In this document: piece by piece, positions 43,002 through 50,669 of the stretch
Layout: each line of letters starts with the position of its first letter
Numbering within the stretch: position 1 is the first letter of the stretch
From: Alphaproteobacteria bacterium
Lineage (GTDB): Bacteria; Pseudomonadota; Alphaproteobacteria; SMXP01
DNA: 64,000 nt
Assembly: GCA_028285305.1 (NCBI GenBank)
Contig: JANQPV010000067.1
Location: 1 to 64,000 of the forward strand
Direction of reading: 5' to 3'
Position numbers and translations under genes: made by a program
The notes under the pieces: model-generated
Database searches by the model: none
What the model was told of the DNA's origin: nothing
What the model saw: the letters and a program-made list of their open reading frames with translations, nothing else

Positions 43002-43824
43002 TGCCAAGGCTCGAAGTGTTCTTTGCTAAGAGCACAATACGTGGGCGGTGCTCAATCCGCAGGCGGCGGTAAGAAGGACCTTGTGTTTCCCTGGTTCAAG
43101 TTGAGGTGCCGCCTGGGTGCGTCATGGCTGTGTGTCATAGCGAGGTATTTCTGTGTCGTTTAAAAGATGTCTTTCGTCTTTTGATGACTCGCTTTCCACA
43201 GTGCTCAAATGGGTAGGCCCCATATCACCGAAGCGCACTTAGACTGCGCAGTGTTGAACCGTGAACACCACAGGTACTCCTAGAGAGATTGCTTGTTCTG
43301 CCTTTCCAGCAATCCAATCAATGAAATCTCATTCTGGACGCGCACACCAACATTGCTCTACAAATTTTAGGTCTATCCATGATCGTGGCTCGCACATTTT
43401 TGGACTGGCCAATGCTGGAAGTTCGATCGTGATCTCCGCATTCCGTACAAGGTGCGCGTGCAGTCACGAGACCTTGTCGAGGGGGGCCTTGTCGAATGGG
43501 CCTAGCAGTCCCCGCTTACATCCCCTCGCTCAAATTGAAAGGCTTTTTTGCTCCGCATCGCGGAAGATCAGGCTGAGCCCAAATTAGTTCCAATTGGTTG
43601 AATGTGATGCGCCTAATACGTGCATTTGCATCGTGAGTGTTACCTTCTACAGACGACCACACCGTCTTCAGGTTCGTCCGCAGCCAACATGTGCTGTAAC
43701 GTTTGCAAAGGCTTGAACGCCCCCTTCCAAAATCATCTCCCAAAACTCTCATCACCGTTATGTCAACCGTGCGTGGACCCTTTATCAAGGCTCCACTTTC
43801 AGGCCCGACCCGCTCGGGCCGGTT
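43002..43824. other. non-coding or decayed DNA with a hairpin repeat
   Basis: About 820 bases without a supported gene. It carries the right copy of the hairpin element (43448-43476), followed as in the left copy by a G-run and GGGCCT. Several 70-110-codon frames overlap on both strands without family resemblance. Confidence 0.5.
43448..43476. repeat. hairpin-forming repeat, right copy
   Basis: CAAGGT...ACCTTG outer stem and CGTG-CAGT-CACG inner stem. Same orientation as 25733-25761, 17.7 kb away. Confidence 0.6.
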
Positions 43825-44289
43825 TCAAGTCCGGCATCTCGGTCTGATCAACGCACGCAAATTCACGGCAACGGCACCAACATAGTCCTCACTTTCATAA
43901 TCGTGCGCATCATCGGCCGACTCGTGAAAGCTCCATGTGGGGGCCAATGCTCCATCACTGTCTTTATAGACCGCAATCCATTTCACTTCTTTATCCGTAT
44001 TCTGTTTAGATGCGGCCAGACCCCGCCCACCTTGCGCTATCGGATTTGAGGCTGAAGCAATGGGTTCCGAGACAATCGAAGCCGCAATCCTTTCAAGAAA
44101 TGAGGCAACAGCGCCCGCTTCTTCGAAGTCGGGAATAGCGATGAGTTTGGACCGCTCTACGAGTGGCAAACTCGCGCTATTCTGTAATCGTATCTGATTC
44201 TGGTAGATCGTATGCGTCCGTTGCTCTAAGCGATCCAAGCGTTCGACCAGCATCAAGACTTCTTTTTCTAGAGATTCGTTCTGCGACAA
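43825..44289 (-). CDS. hypothetical protein with N-terminal coiled coil
   Basis: The protein is 154 aa with a TTG start that has AGAGGA eight bases before; a later ATG (residue 13) is possible. Residues 5-38 form a leucine-heptad coiled coil (LEKEVLMLVERLDRLEQRTH). A central linker follows, then a C-terminal globular-looking segment (VKWIAVYKDSDGALAPTWSFHESADDAHDYESEDYVGAVAVNLRAL). No family is recognised and there is no membrane segment. It stands alone between the accessory DNA and the chemotaxis genes, 542 bases from cheR. Confidence 0.5.
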   Translation of the reverse strand: MSQNESLEKEVLMLVERLDRLEQRTHTIYQNQIRLQNSASLPLVERSKLIAIPDFEEAGAVASFLERIAASIVSEPIASASNPIAQGGRGLAASKQNTDKEVKWIAVYKDSDGALAPTWSFHESADDAHDYESEDYVGAVAVNLRALIRPRCRT

Positions 44290-44831
44290 TTTGCCAATCC
44301 TCTCTCGTTTTAGAATACTCCACCACCAGTATTGTACTCACTTGATTAGCTCAGCATTTTGGACTGCAAATGACCAAGAAGTCGGCTGAAGACACGCTGG
44401 TGTTTTTAGGCTTGTCCAATCAAAGAGATCCTACACAGATCATCCAAAACAGTGCGCTACTGTATTTCCAATACTCTTACGCAACATGACACCTTACGGA
44501 TCTACCCAAAGTAGAACAACAAGCATCTTGCCCTTTGATTTGTGACGAAAATGTGGAAACAAGCGCAGGCAGGGTGTCGATCAGAACACCAGGTTTGATG
44601 CGCAGTGTGCGTCGTGCGGGAAGTATGAACCTGAGTTTCCCGGGATTAATGTCTGTTCAAAGAATTCTGCTAGACACAATGAGCTCAGGCCGTTTCGTTA
44701 ACCAGCTCATCATTTTTTGAAGGTGTTACGAAGCGAGCCAATTGGAGCATAAATCTCCATTCGCCGTTTCCAGATCTTAAGCAAACGATGAAGTTCTCAC
44801 GATTGGTTCCCAGCCGGCAGGTCCCTACGTC
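44290..44831. other. intergenic region, nothing recognised
   Basis: About 540 bases between the hypothetical gene and the cheR stop. No hairpin terminator, repeat or coding frame with support was found. Confidence 0.45.
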
Positions 44832-45662
44832 TCATCCCGCCATCCGAACTTTTTGATTAGGTCGGTAGAGCCCTTTACCCACCGGCGACAACAGGAAAGA
44901 CTCCGAAATCCCGACAACTGTTTCCGCAGCACCAAGCGTCAAGAAACCGTCGTCCGGCATGAGTTTTACAATCCTATCCAAAACGGCCGCTTTGGTGTCC
45001 GGCTCAAAATAGATAAGGACATTCCGGCAAAAAACAACGTCAAACAACCCAAGCTCCTTTGGGTCGTCCAACAGATTAAATGCTCGAAAGTCGATCTTCC
45101 GACGGATTTCTTGCTTTATTGTCCAGTGCGCATTGTTCCGTTCAAAGTACTTTTGCAGGAAGGACTCTGGCAATCCTCGATTCACCTCAAAGTCTGTGTA
45201 TTCACCTCTCTTGGCCTTTGCAAGCATCTCCTCAGATATGTCCGTCGCTACAATATCTATGTGCCATCCATCAAACTGCGTACCCAGATCATCAATGATC
45301 ATAGCCAAAGAATACGGCTCTTGACCACTTGAACAGGCAGCACACCAAATACGCATACGCCGCGAGGCCGCACGAGTCTTCATCATATGAGGAACAATCA
45401 CGTCCCTGAAGTTTTCAAAAGGCGCTCCGTCACGAAAAAAGAAAGACTCATTCGTTGTCATCGCTTCGGTGATTTGCGAAACAAGTTCCTTTTTTGGAAA
45501 CACGCCTAAAGACGCAACAAGATCGTCGGCATCTTCGAACCCATTCTGTTTTGCAACTGGATTCAGCCTAACATCAGCCAAGTAGGTTTTGTCGGGCGTT
45601 AAATAGAGTCCTGAGCTTTTTAATAGCAACTCACTTAAGAGGTTGAATTGATCCGGACTCAT
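44832..45662 (-). CDS. cheR: chemotaxis protein methyltransferase CheR
   Basis: The 276-aa SAM-dependent methyltransferase methylates Glu residues on chemoreceptors. An N-terminal helical domain (LLSELLLKSSGLYLTPDKTYL) precedes the catalytic domain. TNESFFFRDGAPFENF near 90, AACSSGQEPYSLAMI near 124 (SAM loop), VATDISEEMLAKA and FCRNVLIYFEPDTKAAVLDRI near 223 are standard CheR motifs. No C-terminal receptor-binding pentapeptide region is needed for a soluble receptor. It begins 15 bases after cheB in the order DUF454-cheB-cheR, all minus strand. Confidence 0.96.
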   Translation of the reverse strand: MSPDQFNLLSELLLKSSGLYLTPDKTYLADVRLNPVAKQNGFEDADDLVASLGVFPKKELVSQITEAMTTNESFFFRDGAPFENFRDVIVPHMMKTRAASRRMRIWCAACSSGQEPYSLAMIIDDLGTQFDGWHIDIVATDISEEMLAKAKRGEYTDFEVNRGLPESFLQKYFERNNAHWTIKQEIRRKIDFRAFNLLDDPKELGLFDVVFCRNVLIYFEPDTKAAVLDRIVKLMPDDGFLTLGAAETVVGISESFLLSPVGKGLYRPNQKVRMAG

Positions 45663-45677
45663 TACTCATTCTCCTAT

Positions 45678-46829
45678 CTACGCGATAACTTTAGTGACTG
45701 CTGCCCCGATTTCATCGACGGGCAGGACCGCATTGCACAGTCCCTCTGTGGCCACTGCCCCGGGCATGCCCCAAACAATGCTCGATGACTCATCCTGCGC
45801 GAATACGGGGGCTCCCAGTTCTGCCAATCGTTGACAGCCTGCCAAACCGTCGCTTCCCATTCCTGTAAGGATGATTGTCAAGGCATACTTTCCAAACACA
45901 TCAGCTAGACTACGAAGCATGGGATCAACTGCAGGCCGACAAAAATTTTCAGCAGGCGTTTGGGTGAGAACAATCTTTGGCGATGTGACGGAACCCTCCA
46001 CGGACATATGGAAGTCGCCCGGAGCTACATATACATGACCAGCTAGAACAGGCTCACCATGCTCCCCTTCCTTGCAGGGACGGCCACAATCCTTGGAGAG
46101 CCTTTGCGCCAATATCGTTGTAAACGTGGGCGGCATGTGTTGCGCAATCAGAATGGGTTGATCCACGTGGGGCGGCAAGTCCGATAGCACACGGCTCAAT
46201 GCCGCTGGACCGCCTGTCGAACTGCCTATCGCAATGATTTTGGGAGCGACTAGGACTTCTGTCCGCAGATTTACCGTCTTGCCTTGATATATCCCTGGAA
46301 CAGCGCGTCCGTCTGTGACGCCTTTTTTATCCGCATCACGATCTTTGATTGGGCGAGAACGGGACGGGACCGGCTTTCGGCGCGAGCCGAGTCCCAACGT
46401 TTCTACCTTGCGAATGAGCTCGGTTGCGAACCTGCCTTCTCGAAGTTCCTCTGAGGCGGACGGTTTTGCAATATAATCTTGCGCCCCTAATTCCAACGCC
46501 TGCAGACCAATCTTCGCGTTAGTCAGCGATAAGGTTGACGCCATTACAATTTGTATGCCCGGCTTCGCCGACAACAATAATGGCAGAGCCTCTAAACCAT
46601 CCATCACCGGCATCTCGATATCGAGAACCACGACCTCAACATCATGACGCTTCAATGTATTTATCGCAGTCTTCCCATTAGAAGCAGAGGCAACGACACG
46701 GCACCGGCCATCCTTCTCCAATATTCGGGTAATCAATCCCCGTACGACCGCCGAGTCGTCGACAAGCATTACACGGACGGGATCGAGACGGGATCTCTCC
46801 TGTTTGGAGGTCGATGTTGCTAACGCCAC
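45678..46829 (-). CDS. cheB: chemotaxis response regulator methylesterase CheB
   Basis: The protein is 383 aa. The receiver domain (residues 18-140, VMLVDDSAVVRG, phospho-Asp in VVLDIEMPVMDGLEAL, Lys in YIAKPSA) is followed by a linker. The methylesterase domain has the catalytic triad regions IGSSTGGPAAL (Ser near 203), AQHMPPTFTTILA (His) and GMGSDGLAGC (Asp). It demethylates or deamidates chemoreceptors and antagonises the adjacent cheR product. Its first ten bases overlap the end of the DUF454 gene, suggesting coupling. Phosphorylation would come from the CheA encoded at 54211. Confidence 0.96.
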   Translation of the reverse strand: MALATSTSKQERSRLDPVRVMLVDDSAVVRGLITRILEKDGRCRVVASASNGKTAINTLKRHDVEVVVLDIEMPVMDGLEALPLLLSAKPGIQIVMASTLSLTNAKIGLQALELGAQDYIAKPSASEELREGRFATELIRKVETLGLGSRRKPVPSRSRPIKDRDADKKGVTDGRAVPGIYQGKTVNLRTEVLVAPKIIAIGSSTGGPAALSRVLSDLPPHVDQPILIAQHMPPTFTTILAQRLSKDCGRPCKEGEHGEPVLAGHVYVAPGDFHMSVEGSVTSPKIVLTQTPAENFCRPAVDPMLRSLADVFGKYALTIILTGMGSDGLAGCQRLAELGAPVFAQDESSSIVWGMPGAVATEGLCNAVLPVDEIGAAVTKVIA

Positions 46830-47299
46830 GAAAGGGGGCCCTTTGAAACGAGAGGAAGGCGGCGATGCGGACGGCTGAAGATGTAGGTCAGCAAAGCGGC
46901 GAAAAGTACACCGAGCCCGATCAGCAGAAAATTGGAGACCTTAGCGAAAAAGCATAAGTAACCCAAACTACTCAGCATCATGATCGCTGAGATGATTTTC
47001 GCGCGCAAGGGTATCACCCTATCGAGATGCCAAGCTCGCAGGGACTTTCCAAACCAACTGTGACTGAAGAGCCAATTTGCAATTCTGGGAGACCCCCGGG
47101 AAAAGCACCATAGGGCCATGAGCATGAAGACCGTCGTTGGCATCACCGGAAGCACTATTCCCACCACGCCTGCGGCAAAGCTCGTCCATCCAGCACCAAG
47201 ATAGATCCATCGATACAAATGCGCTTTCGGTGAAGGCAACACCTCGTTTTGCGCCGTTTGAACCCCAACATGCGCATGCGTGATCGTGGCTCTATTCAT
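46820..47299 (-). CDS. DUF454 (YbaN-like) inner-membrane protein
   Basis: The protein is 159 aa from the ATG at 47299; a GTG at 47314 is alternative. The DUF454 signature is seen: YLGAGWTSFAAGVVGIVLPVMPTTVFMLMALWCFSRGSPRIANWLFSH, then a basic stretch and two more hydrophobic helices (IISAIMMLSSLGYLCFF, FLLIGLGVLFAALLTYIF). About three to four transmembrane segments are expected. Its biochemical role is unknown in any organism I can cite. Its location as first gene before cheB, with overlap, is unusual and may simply share a promoter. Confidence 0.85.
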   Translation of the reverse strand: MNRATITHAHVGVQTAQNEVLPSPKAHLYRWIYLGAGWTSFAAGVVGIVLPVMPTTVFMLMALWCFSRGSPRIANWLFSHSWFGKSLRAWHLDRVIPLRAKIISAIMMLSSLGYLCFFAKVSNFLLIGLGVLFAALLTYIFSRPHRRLPLVSKGPLSWR

Positions 47300-47347
47300 A
47301 TTCAACTCTTGCACCCAAGCGTCCGAACTCTACTCTAGAGGGCCCAA

Positions 47348-49339
47348 CTAAGAGTTCGCACCCGTCAGATTCGCGATGAACTGGTCGATCTCTACACTGA
47401 GTTCATTAGCCTGTGTGGAAAGTTCGGTCGCAGATTGAAGCATCTCCGTTGAAGCGGCTCCAGATTGAGAAGCCGCTTCCGTGACACCAGCGATATTGCT
47501 GGAGACTTCTTGCGTACCCATTGAAGCTTCTTGCGCATTCCGAGAAATCTCTTGCGTCGCGGCCCCTTGCTGCTCAACAGCAGAAGCGATCGCACTGGAA
47601 CTCTCGTCTATCTTAGAGATGGTCTCACCGATTCCTCCGATAGACGTGACGGCTCCTTTGGTTGCAGATTGCATACCCGTGATCTGATCACCAATTTCCT
47701 TGGTGGCTTTCGCCGTCTGATCAGCTAGGTTTTTAACTTCCGACGCGACAACGGCAAACCCTTTGCCCGCATCCCCGGCTCGTGCGGCTTCGATCGTTGC
47801 GTTCAATGCAAGCAGCTTGGTTTGGCTGGCAATATCATCAATCAGTCCAACAACCTCACCGATCGCTTCGGCGGCTTCTGCGAGATTCTTGATCCCCTCG
47901 TTGGTGCGCTCTGCTTCTTCAACCGCCGATCGGGCGATCTCAGCAGACTGAGTAACTTGTCTACCAATTTCCTGTGTCGAACCGGACAGTTGCTCTGCCG
48001 CCGACGCAACCGCTTGAACGTTCGCGGAAGCTTGTTCAGCCGCTGAAGACACGGCGGCCGCTTGGCCGTTCGTTTCCTCTGCTGACGCAGAGAGCGCCTC
48101 TGCCGTTGACTTCAATTGATCCGACGCGGAAGCGACAACTCCCACAACCTCTTTCACGCGATCTGTTACGCGCATTTGCTCCGTAACAATACTCCAGGTC
48201 AGAAGCGGCCCAATATACTCACCGGACTTGTCGCGAATGGCGGCAACGTTGAGATCGAGAGTCTCATCCCCAACTTTGATCGTCGTGCGGTGAGGTAGAT
48301 TGGAGGGATCGGCGAGCAACTTGCGTTGATGGGTTGGATTCTTATGAAAGATGTCGATGGATTGACCAACCAGATCATCGGCCTTGATCGGCAAGAGATG
48401 TTCGAGCTTCCGCAACGTATTGATGCTCGTTTGATTGGCGAATGTGATTTTGAAGTCTTCCAGTTCACACATCATTGCGTTGATGGGCATGTTCTGCACC
48501 ATCTCGACCAATTTTGCATTCTCCTCATCAGCCTTCACTTTGTCCGTCACGATGCTCCAGGTGAGCATTGGACCAAGATAGTTTCCGTCGCTATCTTTAA
48601 TCGCCGAAACGTTCAAATCGAGGATTTCATCCCCAAGCTGAATATTAGCGCGATGAGGGAGATTTCTGGGATCCGCAAGGAGTTTTCGCTGATAAGAAGG
48701 GCTCTTGTGGAAAATATCGATAGTCTGACCGATCAATTCGTCGGCGCGAACAGGCAGCAAGTGTTCGAGTTGACGTAAGGTTTCGATGCTCGTGTTGTTT
48801 GCAAAAGTAATCGTGAACTCTTCGGGATCACACATCATGACATTGACCGGCATGTTCTGAACCATTTCCGTCAGACGCGCGGCTTCTTCTTCGGCACGAA
48901 CAGACTCGGTTACAATATTCCAGGTCACCATCGCACCGATATACTTACCGGCAGTATCACGGACCGCCGAGATCACCATGTCGAGAATCTCATCCCCAAG
49001 TCGAATTCTTGCTTCATGCGGAAGATTGCGCTCGTCCCGCAATATTTTCCGTTGATACTCCGGATTCGTATGGAAGATATCTATGCTTTGCCCAACCAAT
49101 TCACCCACTCTCACCGGCAACAAATGCTCGATTCTCTGTAGAGTATCGATCGTTGACGCATTCGCGTAGTTGATGGTGAAGTTGTCCAAATCGCAAGTGA
49201 TGATGTTGATGGGCATGTCATCAACCATGCGCTCCAACGACGCTAATCTGCTCTCAAGCTGTGGTTTTGTGGGGGATTCGCTCGATGCGGCCGAGTCCTG
49301 TTCTACTTTTGATTCGTCGATGGCCAACGCAGATTGCAT
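47348..49339 (-). CDS. soluble methyl-accepting chemotaxis protein with three tandem PAS-like domains
   Basis: The protein is 663 aa without signal peptide or transmembrane segments, so it is cytoplasmic. Residues about 30-390 hold three copies of a PAS-like unit of about 118 residues. Each contains a ...[26 protein letters not shown] strand-helix, a Q/DIFHxxP turn, R[18 protein letters not shown] and TWNIVT. The C-terminal signalling domain (about 400-655) has the invariant tip region [41 protein letters not shown]. It probably senses an internal cue, such as redox or a small ligand. The DNA repeats are also similar, implying recent amplification. Confidence 0.93.
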   Translation of the reverse strand: MQSALAIDESKVEQDSAASSESPTKPQLESRLASLERMVDDMPINIITCDLDNFTINYANASTIDTLQRIEHLLPVRVGELVGQSIDIFHTNPEYQRKILRDERNLPHEARIRLGDEILDMVISAVRDTAGKYIGAMVTWNIVTESVRAEEEAARLTEMVQNMPVNVMMCDPEEFTITFANNTSIETLRQLEHLLPVRADELIGQTIDIFHKSPSYQRKLLADPRNLPHRANIQLGDEILDLNVSAIKDSDGNYLGPMLTWSIVTDKVKADEENAKLVEMVQNMPINAMMCELEDFKITFANQTSINTLRKLEHLLPIKADDLVGQSIDIFHKNPTHQRKLLADPSNLPHRTTIKVGDETLDLNVAAIRDKSGEYIGPLLTWSIVTEQMRVTDRVKEVVGVVASASDQLKSTAEALSASAEETNGQAAAVSSAAEQASANVQAVASAAEQLSGSTQEIGRQVTQSAEIARSAVEEAERTNEGIKNLAEAAEAIGEVVGLIDDIASQTKLLALNATIEAARAGDAGKGFAVVASEVKNLADQTAKATKEIGDQITGMQSATKGAVTSIGGIGETISKIDESSSAIASAVEQQGAATQEISRNAQEASMGTQEVSSNIAGVTEAASQSGAASTEMLQSATELSTQANELSVEIDQFIANLTGANS

Positions 49340-49589
49340 AGTCTGACTCCATAAATTCGTTTCTAGTTACCCAACTAGATCTGTTCGGTCCGAAAGCTCG
49401 GGGCCGTCGACATGGATTATCGCTGTATGGACGTCCCCAAAAATTCCGCCTCAGTTACTTCGTATACTTAGTAAAAGTGCAACTCGGCATCTTCGAGTTT
49501 TGGTTGACAAATGCTAAAAGAGATTTAATCGCCCGGTCCGGGGGCGAGTTTGTTTCACCCAGGACCAACAAACGCCGTATACTGGATTT

Positions 49590-49603
49590 CTAACATAGAT
49601 CAA
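49590..49603. promoter_or_regulatory. FixK/FNR-like half-conserved box CTAACATAGATCAA
   Basis: The 13 bases TAACATAGATCAA are exactly repeated at 54083-54095 in front of the che genes. The right half TCAA fits the TTGA-N6-TCAA consensus of FixK/Dnr regulators; the left half is degenerate. Confidence 0.4.
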
Positions 49604-49628
49604 TCATGCATTGCACATACGCATGATT
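49602..49628. promoter_or_regulatory. inverted repeat AATCATGC-N11-GCATGATT
   Basis: Perfect eight-base arms, with a further GCATGAT word at 49660-49666. It is a likely binding site for a dimeric regulator controlling the second Crp/Fnr gene or the chemoreceptor. Confidence 0.45.
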
Positions 49629-49692
49629 ACTATAGAGATAAATAGTGTATTTTATAAATGCATGATCGTTACTGAAGTGCTGATCATGTGGC

Positions 49693-49706
49693 TTGCAACT
49701 TGAGGT
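49693..49706. promoter_or_regulatory. shared crp-promoter motif TTGCAACTTGAGGT
   Basis: Counterpart of 42143-42156, 126 bases before the second Crp/Fnr gene. Confidence 0.5.
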
Positions 49707-49831
49707 GCTAATCCTGAGTAACTATTTTCACGTATCACATCCCCGAGGGCGATTGATCCACCCAATTTGGGTGGCACATTCCACTAATACGTACCTAGCG
49801 TGCATAAGAACAACCATTGGGAGCGATCCAC

Positions 49832-50557
49832 ATGAATCTGATCGAGTCCGGGGCACTGGCAGAAATTGAGCCAAAGCGACTTGATATAAGTATTGACCAG
49901 TTACAGTCAATCTTTGCCGAGACCAACGCCCAGATAATAGATGATCCGGCTCGCCATTTCTTGTATCGAAAGGGGCAATCCGTTAACGAACTGAATATCT
50001 TGTTGGAGGGCTGGGTGATTAAGTATGACCTGCTTTCGGATGGCACGAGGCAAATATTCCAGGTATGTGTTCCCGGTGATATGGTCGGGGCATCAAACCT
50101 TTACCGGTCCACACGCAATGATTTCGCCAGAACGATCACACCAGTCAAAAGGCTGGCAATCGACAGAGCCAAATTCCTAGAACTCGCGAGGTCCTCAATC
50201 AAACTGGGCGCCGAACTGGTAAGGACTCTAATAAAAGCCACTGCGCGACTGGAGAACACCGTAACAGATCTTGGGCGGCGCTCGGCGATGGAGCGAATTA
50301 GTCGGCTTCTGTTGTATTTAGCTGCGCGTACCGGCTACACGGACAAGGAAGCCCTTGGCCAAATGCCCTTTCCGCTCACGCAGAACCAAATTGCCGACGC
50401 CACAGGATTAACCCCTGTTCACGTCAACCGTACACTGAGACAGTTGCGAAAGAGCGAAATCGTCTATGTCAATCATGGCCACCTTGAAGTGCGAAACTGG
50501 GAGCTGCTGTTGGAAGCAGCTGGTATGACGGAAATGGAATTCAAATCCCTAAGCTGA
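49832..50557 (+). CDS. Crp/Fnr family transcriptional regulator (paralogue of 42276-43001)
   Basis: The protein is 241 aa from the ATG at 49832, with GGGAG nine bases before. It has the same architecture and length as the first Crp/Fnr gene. Both share RHFLYRKGQS, ELNI-x-LEGW, HTVTDLGRR/NTVTDLGRR, FPLTQNQxADATGLTPVHVNRTLRxLRK and the C-terminal AAGMTE-x-x-FKSLS, so they are recent duplicates. No iron-sulfur cysteines are present. The position between the chemoreceptor and the hybrid kinase suggests it governs motility or redox genes. The two regulators probably read related DNA sites, because their recognition helices are almost the same. Confidence 0.93.
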   Translation: MNLIESGALAEIEPKRLDISIDQLQSIFAETNAQIIDDPARHFLYRKGQSVNELNILLEGWVIKYDLLSDGTRQIFQVCVPGDMVGASNLYRSTRNDFARTITPVKRLAIDRAKFLELARSSIKLGAELVRTLIKATARLENTVTDLGRRSAMERISRLLLYLAARTGYTDKEALGQMPFPLTQNQIADATGLTPVHVNRTLRQLRKSEIVYVNHGHLEVRNWELLLEAAGMTEMEFKSLS

Positions 50558-50669
50558 TCAAATGCAAAGACATATTCGCGTTAACGTTCAGCACCCCCAC
50601 CGAACCTTTGTGACGAGGTGCAATTCAATACATCTTCCAAAAAAAAAAACCGTTTAAATCCGCCCTCGC

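Larger units (their letters stand above)
49340..49831. other. divergent promoter region, chemoreceptor and second Crp/Fnr gene
   Basis: It holds CTAACATAGATCAA (49590-49603), the inverted repeat AATCATGC-N11-GCATGATT (49602-49628), a third GCATGAT at 49660, and TTGCAACTTGAGGT (49693-49706). Dense regulatory DNA, no gene. Confidence 0.6.

Noticed and set aside
43029-43052. GAGCAC...GTGCTC hairpin after the first Crp/Fnr gene as terminator
   Set aside because: Only a six-base stem with a 12-base loop and no T-tract.
25119-44290. integrase, transposase or terminal inverted repeats defining a complete mobile element
   Set aside because: No recombinase or transposase gene is visible in or near the accessory region. 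Boundaries were therefore described only by repeats and content.
50640-50669. terminator for the hybrid kinase at an 11-base A/T run
   Set aside because: The T-run on the minus strand is present, but no convincing hairpin precedes it.
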